This document shows positions 55,482 to 64,000 of a stretch of DNA of 64,000 nucleotides, piece by piece. The DNA is taken from NCBI RefSeq assembly GCF_003217295.1, contig NZ_QJTJ01000008.1, forward strand, positions 1-64,000, in the 5' to 3' direction. The notes under the pieces are model-generated. The model worked only from the letters and a program-made list of their open reading frames with translations. It did no database searches and was not told where the DNA came from. The stretch is from Ureibacillus chungkukjangi (lineage in GTDB: Bacteria; Bacillota; Bacilli; Bacillales_A; Planococcaceae). The position numbers and the translations under genes are program-made. Every line of letters begins with the position of its first letter. Position 1 is the first letter of the stretch.

Positions 55482-55503
55482 AAATCCATCAGGAGGGATT
55501 TCA

Positions 55504-56262
55504 ATGGAGTACACAATTAGTAAATTAGCAAAATTAGCTGGCATAAGTAGTCGAACTCTTCGTTATTACGATGAAATCAATCTATTAAAACCATCTAGAA
55601 TCAATAGCTCAGGCTATCGTATTTATGGTCAAAAGGAAATCGATCGATTACAGCAAATTTTATTTTTACGCGAATTAGAGGTAGATCTAGGGACTATTAT
55701 TCAAATCATGAATGAGTCTAGCTTTGATCAATTCTCCGCGCTATTGGACCATCAAAATAAGCTTATCCAAAAACGAGCCCGCCTAGATAAATTAATCGAG
55801 ACAATTGACAAAACAATTGCTCATCAAAAAGGAGAGATTGTAATGAGTAATGAAGAAAAATTCAAGGCCTTCAAAGAGAGCCTAATTGCCGAGAATGAAG
55901 TGAAGTATGGTGAAGAAATACGTGAAAAATACGGAGACAAAACTGTCGATGAGTCTAATGCAAAACTTCGAGGGATGTCTAAGGAAGATTATGCTGCAAT
56001 GGAAAAGCTCGGAAATGAAATATTCGATTTGCTACCTAAAGCTATCGCAACTGGTGACCCAACTTCAGAAATAGCACAGGAACTTGCTGAAAAACACAAA
56101 GAATGGTTAACCTTCTCATGGGCTTCCTACTCAAAAGAAGCACACAAAGGGCTTGCAGAAATGTACGTTGCCGACGAACGCTTTAAAGCATATTACGACA
56201 AGGTGGCAAAGGGCGCTACAGAGTTTTTAAGAGATGCGATTATTAACTATGTAGATAAATAA
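55504..56262 (+). CDS. mta: MerR family regulator with TipAS effector domain, Mta-like
   Basis: A 252-aa regulator. MerR winged helix at 1-70 (YTISKLAKLAGISSRTLRYYDE, INSSGYRIYG), a dimer helix to about 115 and a TipAS antibiotic-recognition domain at about 120-252 (KFKAFKES, LTFSWASYSKEAHKGLAEMYVADERFKAYYD). B. subtilis Mta (about 257 aa) and TipAL have this plan and activate multidrug exporters and themselves. AGGAGGG before ATG 55504 excludes the longer frame. Likely regulates exporters elsewhere or its own gene. Confidence 0.88.
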   Translation: MEYTISKLAKLAGISSRTLRYYDEINLLKPSRINSSGYRIYGQKEIDRLQQILFLRELEVDLGTIIQIMNESSFDQFSALLDHQNKLIQKRARLDKLIETIDKTIAHQKGEIVMSNEEKFKAFKESLIAENEVKYGEEIREKYGDKTVDESNAKLRGMSKEDYAAMEKLGNEIFDLLPKAIATGDPTSEIAQELAEKHKEWLTFSWASYSKEAHKGLAEMYVADERFKAYYDKVAKGATEFLRDAIINYVDK

Positions 56263-56271
56263 TTAGCTATA

Positions 56272-56303
56272 CAGAGGGAAGCAATTGCTTGCCTCTTTTT
56301 TAT
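56272..56303 (+). terminator. Terminator of the mta-like gene
   Basis: AGAGG-AAGC/GCTT-CCTCT stem with an AATT loop, then TTTTTT. Confidence 0.85.
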
Positions 56304-56402
56304 TTCCCCTTCATATGCAAAATTACCGATTATATTGCTCATACTAAAGATGAATCGATTCCAAAGACACTTAACTGCCTTATAAAGGAGCAATATCTTA
56401 CA

Positions 56403-57077
56403 ATGCAAAAACATGAGAAAAAGCTAAAGAAAATACAATATGACCATGACGATAAGGAATACATAGTTATAAATAAATGTCCACATTGCAATTTAGATAT
56501 TCATCCTACAACAGAAAATACGTATTTATTTGAAAATAATAGCTTTAAATTAAGTGTCATTTCTTTAACTTGCCCTTCATGTAAAAAAGATTATTTTATC
56601 TTTAATGATGATCGACTTGAAGCTACTACTAATCAAAAATTTCTGATATCCATTCCAAAGTATAGCTTTAATGAGAGCTCATTAATTAACAATACATCCA
56701 ATAAGTTTCAAAACCTATATACTCAGTCTACTAACTGTGAGCTCTTGGGCTATTATGACCTTGCCTTTTTCGGTTATATCAAATCACTAGAAATTTTACT
56801 TAAGGATATTGCTATTTTGGAGCATCCTGATTCAGAGGATATTATTTTATTTTGCAATGTTATTGCTTGTCTTGAACAATTTCATTCCACTAATATTCAC
56901 CTTTTTTCTAAAAAGTTGCTCGAGGTTTTAAAAAATGATTATTTACATTACCAAAAGAATGCGGACTTCTATGCATATTCCGAGCTTGTGAAGGATTGTA
57001 TCGATTATTTCTTACTCTATTTAGAGCTGCTTTTAAAAACATTAACTTTAAATGAAACAAAAAAAACTTCAGATTAA
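56403..57077 (+). CDS. Zinc-ribbon protein with DUF4145-like helical domain
   Basis: A 224-aa protein. Two CxxC pairs (CPHC at Cys26/Cys29 and CPSC at Cys57/Cys60) form a zinc ribbon. After a linker, an all-helical domain (about 105-215; NCELLGYYDLAFFGYIKSLEILLKDIA and a late SELVKDCIDYFLLYLELLLK) resembles DUF4145 or HEPN-like modules. ATG 56403 follows AAAGGAG by 12 bases; the open frame extends further upstream into the mta terminator and is rejected. Function unknown. Confidence 0.65.
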   Translation: MQKHEKKLKKIQYDHDDKEYIVINKCPHCNLDIHPTTENTYLFENNSFKLSVISLTCPSCKKDYFIFNDDRLEATTNQKFLISIPKYSFNESSLINNTSNKFQNLYTQSTNCELLGYYDLAFFGYIKSLEILLKDIAILEHPDSEDIILFCNVIACLEQFHSTNIHLFSKKLLEVLKNDYLHYQKNADFYAYSELVKDCIDYFLLYLELLLKTLTLNETKKTSD

Positions 57078-57083
57078 TAGCAC

Positions 57084-57120
57084 GTGAGGAGTTTGATTCA
57101 CCAATCAAACTCCTTTAATT
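57084..57120 (+). terminator. Terminator of the zinc-ribbon protein gene
   Basis: AGGAGTTTGATT/AATCAAACTCCT perfect stem with a CACC loop, tail TTAATT. Confidence 0.75.
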
Positions 57121-57200
57121 ATCCCCTTTTATAGTTCCTTTGCAAATTGTGCATATTTAGCATGCTCCAGGGGAAGATACTTATAAAAAGGAGTTTTACT

Positions 57201-58283
57201 ATGCCAAAAATTTCATCGATTAGTACATACAAACCTCCACATACATTAAACCAAGAAAACATTGAACAGCTTACAAAAGAGCTTTTTACCGATAAAATCC
57301 CTCAACTTGAGCGTTTATTGAAGGTATTTGCAAACGGGGAAATAAAACAGCGTCACTTTTGTGTTCCTTTAGAATGGCATAAAGAGCAGCATACTTTTGA
57401 GGAACGTAATAATTTGTATATTGAATTAGCTGTTGAATATGGGGTAAAAGTCATCGAAGCCTGTCTTTCAAATACACATTTTTTAGAGCAGACCATTCCT
57501 ACGAAAGATATTGATGCATTTATATTTGTATCCAGTACAGGTATTTCCACCCCAAGCATCGACGCACGTATCATGAACAAACTAGAATTTTCAGATCGCA
57601 TGAAGCGTATACCTATTTGGGGGCTTGGTTGTGCTGGAGGGGCTGCAGGGATCAGTCGAGCATTTGATTACTGTTTAGCTCATCCAGATGCAAATGTACT
57701 TGTTGTTTGTGTAGAGCTTTGCAGCTTAACTTTTCAACCAAATGATTTTTCTAAAAGTAACTTAGTAGGTGCCTCTCTTTTTGCAGATGGCGTTTCCTGC
57801 CTTTTAGTTAGTGGCGATAATGCAGCTATTAAAAACAAAAAGCCAATGCCTTATATAGTAAATACCGCATCAAAATGGATGCCTGATTCTGAAAATGTAA
57901 TGGGCTGGGACATAAAAAACGATGGCCTTCATGTCATTTTCTCTCGAGACATCCCTTCTATTATTAACAAATGGCTGGGACCATTTATAGATGACTTTTT
58001 AAAGGAACAAGAGCTCTCTAAGGAGCAAATTAAGAATTTAGTGGCACATCCAGGAGGAAAAAAGGTTTTAGCGGCCTATGAAGATACATTAAATATGAAC
58101 GAACAACATACGGCAACATCTAGAGAGGTACTTCAAAATCACGGGAATATGTCTTCACCAACTGTCCATTATGTTTTAGAGCAATTTATGCTAAATGAAA
58201 CAAGCACCGATAGTTACGGTTTATTATTAGCACTTGGACCTGGCTTTAGTGGCGAAGCATTATTACTTCAATGGAGGGGTTAA
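57201..58283 (+). CDS. bpsA: Type III polyketide synthase, BpsA-like
   Basis: A 360-aa chalcone-synthase-type enzyme. The catalytic triad is visible: Cys144 (GLGCAGGA), His283 (AHPGGKKV) and Asn316 (HGNMSS). B. subtilis BpsA (BcsA) makes alkylpyrones from fatty acyl-CoA and malonyl-CoA; the partner gene downstream fits this. ATG 57201 with AAAGGAG upstream; the longer open frame lacks support. Stop codon lies two bases before the bpsB start. Confidence 0.92.
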   Translation: MPKISSISTYKPPHTLNQENIEQLTKELFTDKIPQLERLLKVFANGEIKQRHFCVPLEWHKEQHTFEERNNLYIELAVEYGVKVIEACLSNTHFLEQTIPTKDIDAFIFVSSTGISTPSIDARIMNKLEFSDRMKRIPIWGLGCAGGAAGISRAFDYCLAHPDANVLVVCVELCSLTFQPNDFSKSNLVGASLFADGVSCLLVSGDNAAIKNKKPMPYIVNTASKWMPDSENVMGWDIKNDGLHVIFSRDIPSIINKWLGPFIDDFLKEQELSKEQIKNLVAHPGGKKVLAAYEDTLNMNEQHTATSREVLQNHGNMSSPTVHYVLEQFMLNETSTDSYGLLLALGPGFSGEALLLQWRG

Positions 58284-58285
58284 TC

Positions 58286-58849
58286 ATGTTCTTTTTATTA
58301 TTTGTATCGATTGTTATTTTACAACGATTAATGGAAGTAGTAATTGCTAGGAGAAATGAAAAGAAAATGTTGGCTGCTGGGGCATTCGAGGCTGGTGCTT
58401 CTCATTACCCATTTATGATTGCCCTTCATGTTAGTTTCTTTCTTAGCTTGATTACTGAAGTGCTTGTATTTGAACGGGTAATTTCCCCTTTGTTTTTATG
58501 GCTCTTTGTTTTATTCCTGCTAGTGCAGGGCTTAAGAGTATGGTGTTTGGCTTCCTTAGGACAATTTTGGAATACAAAAATCATTATCTTGCCTGGAGCA
58601 AACGTCGTAAAAAAGGGACCTTATCAATTTATCAGACACCCAAACTATCTTATTGTTTGTACTGAAATTTTACTGCTCCCTTTAATGTTTCAGGCTTATT
58701 TTACAGCGATTTGCTTTACCCTACTCAATTTTGCAATGTTAGCTGTTCGAATCCCTACAGAGGAAAAGGCTTTAATGGAAGCAACAAATTATAGTAAAGA
58801 GTTTAAAAAGAAGGTATCTGGTATAATCCCTAACGACCAACAGCATTAA
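58286..58849 (+). CDS. bpsB: Isoprenylcysteine methyltransferase-like protein, BpsB/YpbQ type
   Basis: A 187-aa membrane protein with four to five helices and an ICMT-type C-terminus. KGPYQFIRHPNYLIVCTEI contains the RHPNY SAM-binding motif, and IPTEEKALMEATNY follows. In B. subtilis BpsB O-methylates the alkylpyrones of BpsA, giving membrane lipids. GGAGGGG is placed six bases before ATG 58286 and overlaps the end of bpsA, so translation is coupled. An ATG five codons earlier overlaps the ribosome binding site. Confidence 0.9.
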   Translation: MFFLLFVSIVILQRLMEVVIARRNEKKMLAAGAFEAGASHYPFMIALHVSFFLSLITEVLVFERVISPLFLWLFVLFLLVQGLRVWCLASLGQFWNTKIIILPGANVVKKGPYQFIRHPNYLIVCTEILLLPLMFQAYFTAICFTLLNFAMLAVRIPTEEKALMEATNYSKEFKKKVSGIIPNDQQH

Positions 58850-59236
58850 AATTATTATAAAAAAAAGTATGCATTACGTTTTTCGCAGGTGGACAAATAG
58901 GATAATAATTTTTTTTATTAGAAATTACAAGAATTAAATCGTATAATTCATTTTGTAAAACACCTAAGCTACAATTTTCTCTCTTAGAAAGTATATGTTT
59001 TGATATAAAATTATTTTTATATTAAAAATTTTCTAACATATTACTAACATTTAGATTTTTAACAAAGAACTATAGGATTACGAGAATATTTAGTTTATCA
59101 TGGAAGATGTATAAATTTCACATTGATGAAAAATTTGGTCTGATTTCAGTACATCTTAATATCTGTATTTGAAATGCTTTATCAAATTTTTTCACAGTAA
59201 AATGCACATGAGGCAAAATGCAAAGGAGAATTGGAT
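58850..59236. other. Long AT-rich region before yjlC-ndh
   Basis: About 390 very AT-rich bases without a supported gene. bpsB shows no clear terminator. A partial TTCACA half-site at 59191 recalls Rex operators, but the second half is poor. The yjlC promoter must lie here. Confidence 0.45.
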
Positions 59237-59659
59237 ATGTCAGAAGAATTGACTCAAGCACAGCAAGGCTTACTTGCAGGAAGAACAGATTTACTTGACC
59301 AATTATTAAAACCTGAAGTTCAAGAATCATTAACTACTTTAGTAGAGCAATTACCTAAGCTAACTGAGGTTGTAACACTTTTAACTAAGACTTATGATTT
59401 AGCACAATTAGTTGCAACAGATGACGTATTAAAAAGCGATACAGTAAGTGCTCTTAAAGAAATGTCAGAGCCAGTTATTGGTTCAGTGAAAACTCTGGCA
59501 GCTACTGCTATCGAAGCAAAAGACCGCGCTGATGCTACAAATGAAACAATCGGCTTATTTGGTCTATTAAAATTATTAAAAGATCCTGAAGCACAAAAGC
59601 TTTTCCGCTTTGCAAATGCTTTTTTAGAAGTTCAAGCAGAACGTAAAACTCAAGAATAG
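59237..59659 (+). CDS. yjlC: DUF1641 protein, YjlC-like
   Basis: A 140-aa helical cytoplasmic protein. DUF1641 core: LLKPEVQESLTTLVEQLPKLTE then GLFGLLKLLKDPEAQKLFRFANAFLE. Length equals B. subtilis YjlC, also encoded directly before ndh. AAAGGAG sits eight bases from ATG 59237; TTG at 59231 is too near it. Role unknown, thought to assist or regulate the dehydrogenase. Confidence 0.88.
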   Translation: MSEELTQAQQGLLAGRTDLLDQLLKPEVQESLTTLVEQLPKLTEVVTLLTKTYDLAQLVATDDVLKSDTVSALKEMSEPVIGSVKTLAATAIEAKDRADATNETIGLFGLLKLLKDPEAQKLFRFANAFLEVQAERKTQE

Positions 59660-59696
59660 TTTCCTATATTTAACTAGTATGGACGGAGGATTTATC

Positions 59697-60881
59697 ATGG
59701 CAAAAGAAATCGTCATCTTAGGTGCAGGTTATGGTGGTTTACTAACTGCTCTAACATTACGTAAATATGTAAGTAAAGAAGAAGCAAAAGTGACAGTGGT
59801 AAACAAATACCCAACTCACCAACTGATTACAGAATTACACCGCCTTGCTGGTGGTACAACTACAGAACGCTCAATTTCTTTCCCTTTAACAAAGCTGTTT
59901 AAGGAAAAAGATGTAAACATAGTAGTAAATGAAGTTAAATCTTTCTCAGTAGCAAACAAAGAGGTACATATGGTTGATGGTTCTGTAATGGAGTATGACA
60001 ACCTAGTAGTAGCTCTTGGAAGCCAAACTGGTTTCTTCGGCATTCCGGGTCTTGAAGAAAACAGTATGGTGTTAAAATCTGTTGATGATGCAAACCGTAT
60101 CAATCACCATATTGAAAGCAAAATTGCTGCTTACGCAAAATCAAAAAATCCAGCTGATGCAACAATTGTTATTGGCGGCGGTGGTTTAACTGGGGTTGAG
60201 TTAGTTGGCGAAATCGTGGACAACTTCCCTAAAATCGCTAGAAAATACGGTGTGGACTTTAAAGACCTTAGCATCAAGCTTGTAGAAGCTGGTCCAAAAA
60301 TCTTGCCTGTACTTCCAGATGACCTTATTACTCGTGCTACTGAAAGCTTAACAAAACGTGGCGTTGAATTCTTAACTGGTCTTCCTGTTACAGGTGTAGA
60401 AGGGAATAAAATTTCACTTAAAGACGGCTCAATTATCGAAGCAAACACATTCATCTGGACTGGTGGGGTTGCTGCCCTTCCATTAGTACAAGAATCAGGT
60501 CTTGAATGTGACCGTGGTAAAGCTGTTATCGATGAGTATTTACGTTCTAAATCTCACCCAGAGGTTTATGTTGTTGGTGATGCTTCTGTTGCACTTCCTG
60601 CTGATGGTGGTCGCCCATTATTTGCACCTACTGCTCAAGTAGCATGGCAAATGGGGGAAACAGCAGGTTATAACCTATATGCAACGCTTGAAGGTCAAAA
60701 GCTTGAAGTATTCAGTCCTGTAAACTCTGGTACACTTGCTAGTCTTGGACGTAAAGATGGAGTTGCTACAGTTGGAAGCAACAATATCCCATTAAAAGGA
60801 CTCCCAGCTTCATTGATGAAAGAAGCTAGTCACGTTCGTTATTTATCACATATTAAAGCCCTATTCGGTTTAGCATACTAA
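59697..60881 (+). CDS. ndh: Type II NADH:quinone dehydrogenase
   Basis: A 394-aa non-proton-pumping NADH dehydrogenase on the inner membrane face, feeding electrons to menaquinone. FAD motif GAGYGG at 9-14, NADH motif IGGGGLTGVELVGE near 158-171, and YVVGDAS followed by PTAQVAWQMGE, the quinone-site AQxAxQ signature. GGAGG precedes ATG 59697. Second gene of yjlC-ndh with a 37-base gap; B. subtilis ndh is controlled by Rex. Confidence 0.92.
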   Translation: MAKEIVILGAGYGGLLTALTLRKYVSKEEAKVTVVNKYPTHQLITELHRLAGGTTTERSISFPLTKLFKEKDVNIVVNEVKSFSVANKEVHMVDGSVMEYDNLVVALGSQTGFFGIPGLEENSMVLKSVDDANRINHHIESKIAAYAKSKNPADATIVIGGGGLTGVELVGEIVDNFPKIARKYGVDFKDLSIKLVEAGPKILPVLPDDLITRATESLTKRGVEFLTGLPVTGVEGNKISLKDGSIIEANTFIWTGGVAALPLVQESGLECDRGKAVIDEYLRSKSHPEVYVVGDASVALPADGGRPLFAPTAQVAWQMGETAGYNLYATLEGQKLEVFSPVNSGTLASLGRKDGVATVGSNNIPLKGLPASLMKEASHVRYLSHIKALFGLAY

Positions 60882-60921
60882 TACTTAAAGCTTAAGGTTT
60901 TCATAAAGCATTCCTGATGCT

Positions 60922-60966
60922 AAAAAAAGAAGATTTCGGTAGTAAGCCGAAATCTTCTTTTTATTT
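60922..60966. terminator. Bidirectional terminator, ndh / MFS gene
   Basis: AAGAAGATTTCGG/CCGAAATCTTCTT perfect 13-bp stem flanked by A-run and T-run. Confidence 0.9.
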
Positions 60967-62204
60967 TATTCTGTATCTGGTTTCCCTGCTTCGATCAATA
61001 CTTTACTTCCTAGTAAAACAAAACCTAGCATGAACAGTAAGATTCCCGTTCCAATTAAAAGCCACTCAATGGCTACCACATCTGCAAGAGGACCAAATAT
61101 AATCATACCTAAAGGCATTATAGAAGTAGAAATCATCGTTAAAACCCCAAAAACACGACCTAAATAATCAGGTTCAACCTTCTCCTGAAGTAATACCGTT
61201 GCTGGCGTATTAAACATCGGCATGACTAATCCCACTAACGCCATAACAAGAAGGTAAATCCAAAAAACAGGTACTATCCCAAGTAAAACTGTTCCTAGGC
61301 CAAATCCAAAGGCAGAGATTGCCATTGTATATGTTTTATTTTTAAAGCCGCCCCAAGAAGCAATTATAATACCTCCAGCCATCATCCCAATCGAAAAGGC
61401 AATTTCAATAGCAGATAGATACCATTCGTTCGCTCCGAAGCTCCTTGTTACCTGTAGCGGGGTTAAAAAGGCTGCCGGTGCTGCTAATATGAGGAACATA
61501 GCAAAGAATGTAAAGAATTTCTTTAAAAACGCATGATTATTAATATAGGTTAAGCCCATTTTGAAATCACTAAAATATCCAGTTGTTTGTGCCTCTTTCG
61601 CTTTTTCGTGTAGTGGCACCTTTAAGAAAAATAATAATGTAAATACCGCTATTGCTGCAGTAATAACATCAATAAAGAAAATGATTTCAATTGAGGTTGT
61701 AGCAAGAAGCCCAGCACTTGCGATAGGAGCTACTAGCATAATAAGTGCTTGTATACTTCCATTCGCACCATTCACCTTTGTCAGCTTATCCGCTGGTACA
61801 ATTTGAGGTAAGATTGCTCCCACTGCTGGTGTTTGAATCCCCGTTCCAACTGCTCGGACAGCTGAAATGGCAAACAGTAACCACATTGAATCAAATCCAT
61901 TTAAAAATAAAATCGCTAAGATTAGCGTAGAAATGGCAATCATCGAATCCGCTAATAGTATTAAAACCTTCCGATTATATCGATCCGCCCAAACTCCCCC
62001 AAATGGTGAAAGGAAAAATGTTGGGACAAATCCACAGATGATTGAGATTGTCATCATAATCCCAGACTGAGTAGTTAAAGTAATATACCACATGATGGCA
62101 TATTGAACGAGAGCTGAGCCAAATAATGAAATAGTTTGGCTTCCTAAAAATAACGTGATGCTTTTCTTCCAATTTTGTACTGTAACTTGTTCAGATTGAC
62201 TCAT
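60966..62204 (-). CDS. MFS efflux transporter, DHA3/macrolide-efflux type
   Basis: A 412-aa permease with twelve helices. N-terminal LGSQTISLFGSALVQYAIMWYIT and the loop motif GGVWADRYNRK fit the DHA3 group (MefA-like macrolide efflux and siderophore exporters). ATG 62204 has AAAAGGA upstream; the extra nine codons are not needed. No specific drug can be assigned. Preceded by a roughly 500-bp untranslated region shared with the next gene. Confidence 0.82.
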   Translation of the reverse strand: MSQSEQVTVQNWKKSITLFLGSQTISLFGSALVQYAIMWYITLTTQSGIMMTISIICGFVPTFFLSPFGGVWADRYNRKVLILLADSMIAISTLILAILFLNGFDSMWLLFAISAVRAVGTGIQTPAVGAILPQIVPADKLTKVNGANGSIQALIMLVAPIASAGLLATTSIEIIFFIDVITAAIAVFTLLFFLKVPLHEKAKEAQTTGYFSDFKMGLTYINNHAFLKKFFTFFAMFLILAAPAAFLTPLQVTRSFGANEWYLSAIEIAFSIGMMAGGIIIASWGGFKNKTYTMAISAFGFGLGTVLLGIVPVFWIYLLVMALVGLVMPMFNTPATVLLQEKVEPDYLGRVFGVLTMISTSIMPLGMIIFGPLADVVAIEWLLIGTGILLFMLGFVLLGSKVLIEAGKPDTE

Positions 62205-62647
62205 AATAATACATCCTTTTCTAATGGTCATTTAATTGTTCAAACCTTATTAGAACCGTTATATTACAATACGTTCATTAAACACTGTCTGTTTTTTCTT
62301 GTAGTTGGTTGGTATTGATCTGATGTGGAAGAAATCAATAACAGCTTTCCTAATTCGATTTAACGAGAGTTACTGCTCCCTCTTGAGCTCGAATATAAAA
62401 TATAGGTTTCCAAAATCGTTAGACCAATCCCAGTTACTCTGCAAATGACAGAGCTTTGAAAGCATGTAATTAGTGGTTCGAAATTTGGTGACGTAGTCTA
62501 ACTGATTGAATCTTTTGAAAACCCTCCGTTCCTATAAGTGAAATTATATTGTAACACATCCTCACCCTTTAATATTATAGAAAAGGTAAATCCTTACTTA
62601 AGTTTCTGTAAAGAGATTGGTTAATTTTTTGAGTCGTGAAATTGCCC
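62205..62647. other. Long divergent intergenic region
   Basis: About 440 bases between two divergent MFS genes. A 50-codon frame on minus (about 62390-62540, containing KFRTTNYMLSKLCHL) has no start codon with a ribosome binding site. Short hairpin CTCTGCAAATGACAGAG around 62435. No riboswitch recognised; it could include a leader for the efflux gene. Confidence 0.4.
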
Positions 62648-62675
62648 TTTGAAATCAAGTGGAAAAGGGTATAAT
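62648..62675 (+). promoter_or_regulatory. Promoter of the Fsr-like gene
   Basis: TTTGAA (-35), a 16-base spacer and a perfect TATAAT at 62670-62675, 41 bases before the start codon. Confidence 0.6.
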
Positions 62676-62715
62676 TGTAAATATTAGCTTCTATAGAAGG
62701 TAGGAATTTCAAAAT

Positions 62716-63924
62716 ATGAATGACAAAAATGCCCTCTCCAATAATCCTATTTATCCAGTAATGATTGCCATTGGAGTTGCGCACTTAATCAACGATACGA
62801 TGCAGTCTGTTGTTACTGCAATGTTTCCACTATTGGAGCGTGAACTAAATCTATCCTTTACAGAGCTTGGTATTATATCTTTTGTCTTAAATATGTTTTC
62901 TTCGACACTTCAGCCAGTTGTTGGCTTCGTAAGTGATAAGAAACCAATGCCTTATGCCTTACCCATCGGCATGATGAGTTCCTTTGTCGGCTTACTTATT
63001 CTTGTTTTAGCAGAATCCTATTGGGTGATTCTTATCTCGGTTTTATTTTTAGGCTTTGGCTCAGCAATCTTTCACCCAGAAGGCTCCAAGGTATCATTTA
63101 TGTCTGCGGGTAATAAACGGGGCCTTGCGCAATCGATTTATCAGGTTGGAGGGAATTCAGGACAAGCACTAGCACCATTAATCAGCGCATTCATACTAGA
63201 TGTGTATGGCCAACATGGAGCCGCTATCGTTCTTCTATTAACATCAATTGGTATCGCTATTTTGCTTAAATTGTCACGCTGGTATTTGCGCCAGCTCCAA
63301 GAAGAAAAATTAGAAAAGAAAAAGAAAAAAAATCTCGTCTCCTCCTTACCACCACTTACAAAGAAGCAGGTTGGTATTGCACTTGGATTACTGCTTACAG
63401 TAATTTTTGCTCGTTCCTTCTATACGACGAATATAACAACCTTCTACGTGTTCTATTTAATGGATCACTATGACTTAACCCTGAGAATGGGACAGGTCTT
63501 TATTTTTACCTTTATGGCATTTGGTGTGGTGGGTACATTTTTCGGGGGCTCACTATCTGACCGAATTGGACGTAAGAACGTTATTATCCTTTCAGTAGTA
63601 GGACCGCTTCCGTTTTGTTTACTACTACCCTATATGCCGATTTGGTTAGTGCTTGTTTTCTTAATCATCATCGGCACCTTAATTATGATTAGTTTTTCCG
63701 TGACAGTAGTTTATGCACAAGAATTAGTGCCAAGTAAAATCGGCACAATGGCTGGTCTTACAACCGGCTTCGCCTTCGGAATGGGAGCGATAGGGGCAGT
63801 CGTGATTGGCTTTTTACTCGATTATGTAGGTATCGAGACTACAATAAAAATCGTCTCCATTTTACCGCTATTTTTAATAGTTGCCTTCTTCCTGCCGAAG
63901 GATAAAGTTGAACGCACAGCGTGA
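62716..63924 (+). CDS. fsr: MFS exporter, fosmidomycin-resistance (Fsr) family
   Basis: A 402-aa twelve-helix permease. The start region reads GVAHLINDTMQSVVTAMFPLLERELNL followed by STLQPVVGFVSDKKPMP and GFGSAIFHPEGSKVS, closely parallel to E. coli Fsr in the same order. Fsr exports fosmidomycin and has been linked to other small molecules; natural substrate unknown. AAGGTAGGA lies upstream of the ATG. The window ends 76 bases after the stop with no clear terminator. Confidence 0.9.
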   Translation: MNDKNALSNNPIYPVMIAIGVAHLINDTMQSVVTAMFPLLERELNLSFTELGIISFVLNMFSSTLQPVVGFVSDKKPMPYALPIGMMSSFVGLLILVLAESYWVILISVLFLGFGSAIFHPEGSKVSFMSAGNKRGLAQSIYQVGGNSGQALAPLISAFILDVYGQHGAAIVLLLTSIGIAILLKLSRWYLRQLQEEKLEKKKKKNLVSSLPPLTKKQVGIALGLLLTVIFARSFYTTNITTFYVFYLMDHYDLTLRMGQVFIFTFMAFGVVGTFFGGSLSDRIGRKNVIILSVVGPLPFCLLLPYMPIWLVLVFLIIIGTLIMISFSVTVVYAQELVPSKIGTMAGLTTGFAFGMGAIGAVVIGFLLDYVGIETTIKIVSILPLFLIVAFFLPKDKVERTA

Positions 63925-64000
63925 AGCATCTAAATTTTTGTGTCTAGAGGCTGAGTTTTTTGAGTGATTCTGGGAGCTGCAGTTGGCATATGGAGTGCAG

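Noticed and set aside
59179-59197. Rex operator upstream of yjlC-ndh
   Set aside because: Only the TTCACA half matches; the other half lacks TTGTGA. Expected from B. subtilis, but not supported by the sequence.
62475-62484. tRNA T-arm-like GGTTCGAAAT
   Set aside because: No acceptor stem, anticodon arm or cloverleaf can be formed around it.
63951-64000. CTGCA/TGCAG hairpin at the right edge
   Set aside because: Only five bp with a long loop, and cut off by the window end; not enough to call a terminator or repeat.

Overview
The window is about 64 kb of AT-rich, low-GC Gram-positive chromosome. Gene content points to Bacillales: mntR and ppaC close to the Bacillus subtilis sequences as I know them, a yclNOPQ-type siderophore importer, a ykaA-pit pair, yjlC-ndh, ypuA, yhfW, an opuA operon and a type III PKS with its methyltransferase. 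The absence of many B. subtilis-specific features and the style of the intergenic hairpins suggest Planococcaceae (Lysinibacillus or Solibacillus-like). That placement is inference, not a measured result. No rRNA, tRNA, CRISPR array, insertion sequence or prophage is visible, and almost every transcription unit ends in a clear hairpin plus T-run terminator.

Layout. 1-5.3 kb: a decayed LytTR fragment, a succinate/acetyl-CoA CoA-transferase behind a perfect 9-2-9 palindrome, an LTA-synthase-type membrane sulfatase, small proteins and a 34-36 aa membrane sORF. 5.3-11.9 kb (mostly minus strand): YpuA-like DUF1002 protein, cvfB, mntR, a ComFB-like protein after exoA, murB, a decayed gene, azoR and a FrnE/DsbA protein. 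12-15.8 kb: YhfW FAD-Rieske oxidoreductase, a ~52-bp-periodic repeat, ppaC, a multi-hairpin element and an RpiR regulator. 16-21 kb: niaP-like transporter, thrC-thrB, an NAD(P)-binding protein and a ZIP transporter. 21.3-26.5 kb: PAP2 phosphatase, an IsdG/HmoA-like monooxygenase and a complete Fur-box-controlled yclNOPQ siderophore uptake set. 26.6-33.8 kb: lipoprotein, POT peptide transporter, hflX, putP and a methyltransferase. 34-39.5 kb: phosphate transport pair, a 59-aa membrane protein, an AI-2E family permease and PepF. 39.7-48.4 kb: chemoreceptor, YebC/YeeI, YpfJ-type metalloprotease, plsC, rlmA, an MFS permease, a NERD-domain protein and a manganese catalase. 48.8-55.3 kb: an unknown protein, a YeiH family permease, then the glycine-betaine opuA operon with a BusR-like regulator. 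55.5-64 kb: Mta/TipA-type MerR regulator, a zinc-ribbon protein, type III PKS plus ICMT-like methyltransferase, yjlC-ndh and two MFS exporters.

How the genes work together. The opuA cluster is the most interesting part. A GntR-RCK_C regulator with the BusR architecture sits upstream of an ATPase with tandem CBS domains, one permease and two substrate-binding lipoproteins. Those two lipoproteins are circular permutants of one another: the same two lobes in opposite order. The iron block has two separate promoters, each next to Fur-box matches, so the binding protein has its own promoter in addition to the permease/ATPase operon, and a haem-monooxygenase-like gene follows. Other linked units are thrC-thrB (4-bp overlap), rlmA-plsC, mntR-cvfB, exoA-comFB, ykaA-pit, bpsA-bpsB and yjlC-ndh.

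Limits: all functional calls come from reading translated sequence and family knowledge. No database search, structure prediction or folding calculation was run.
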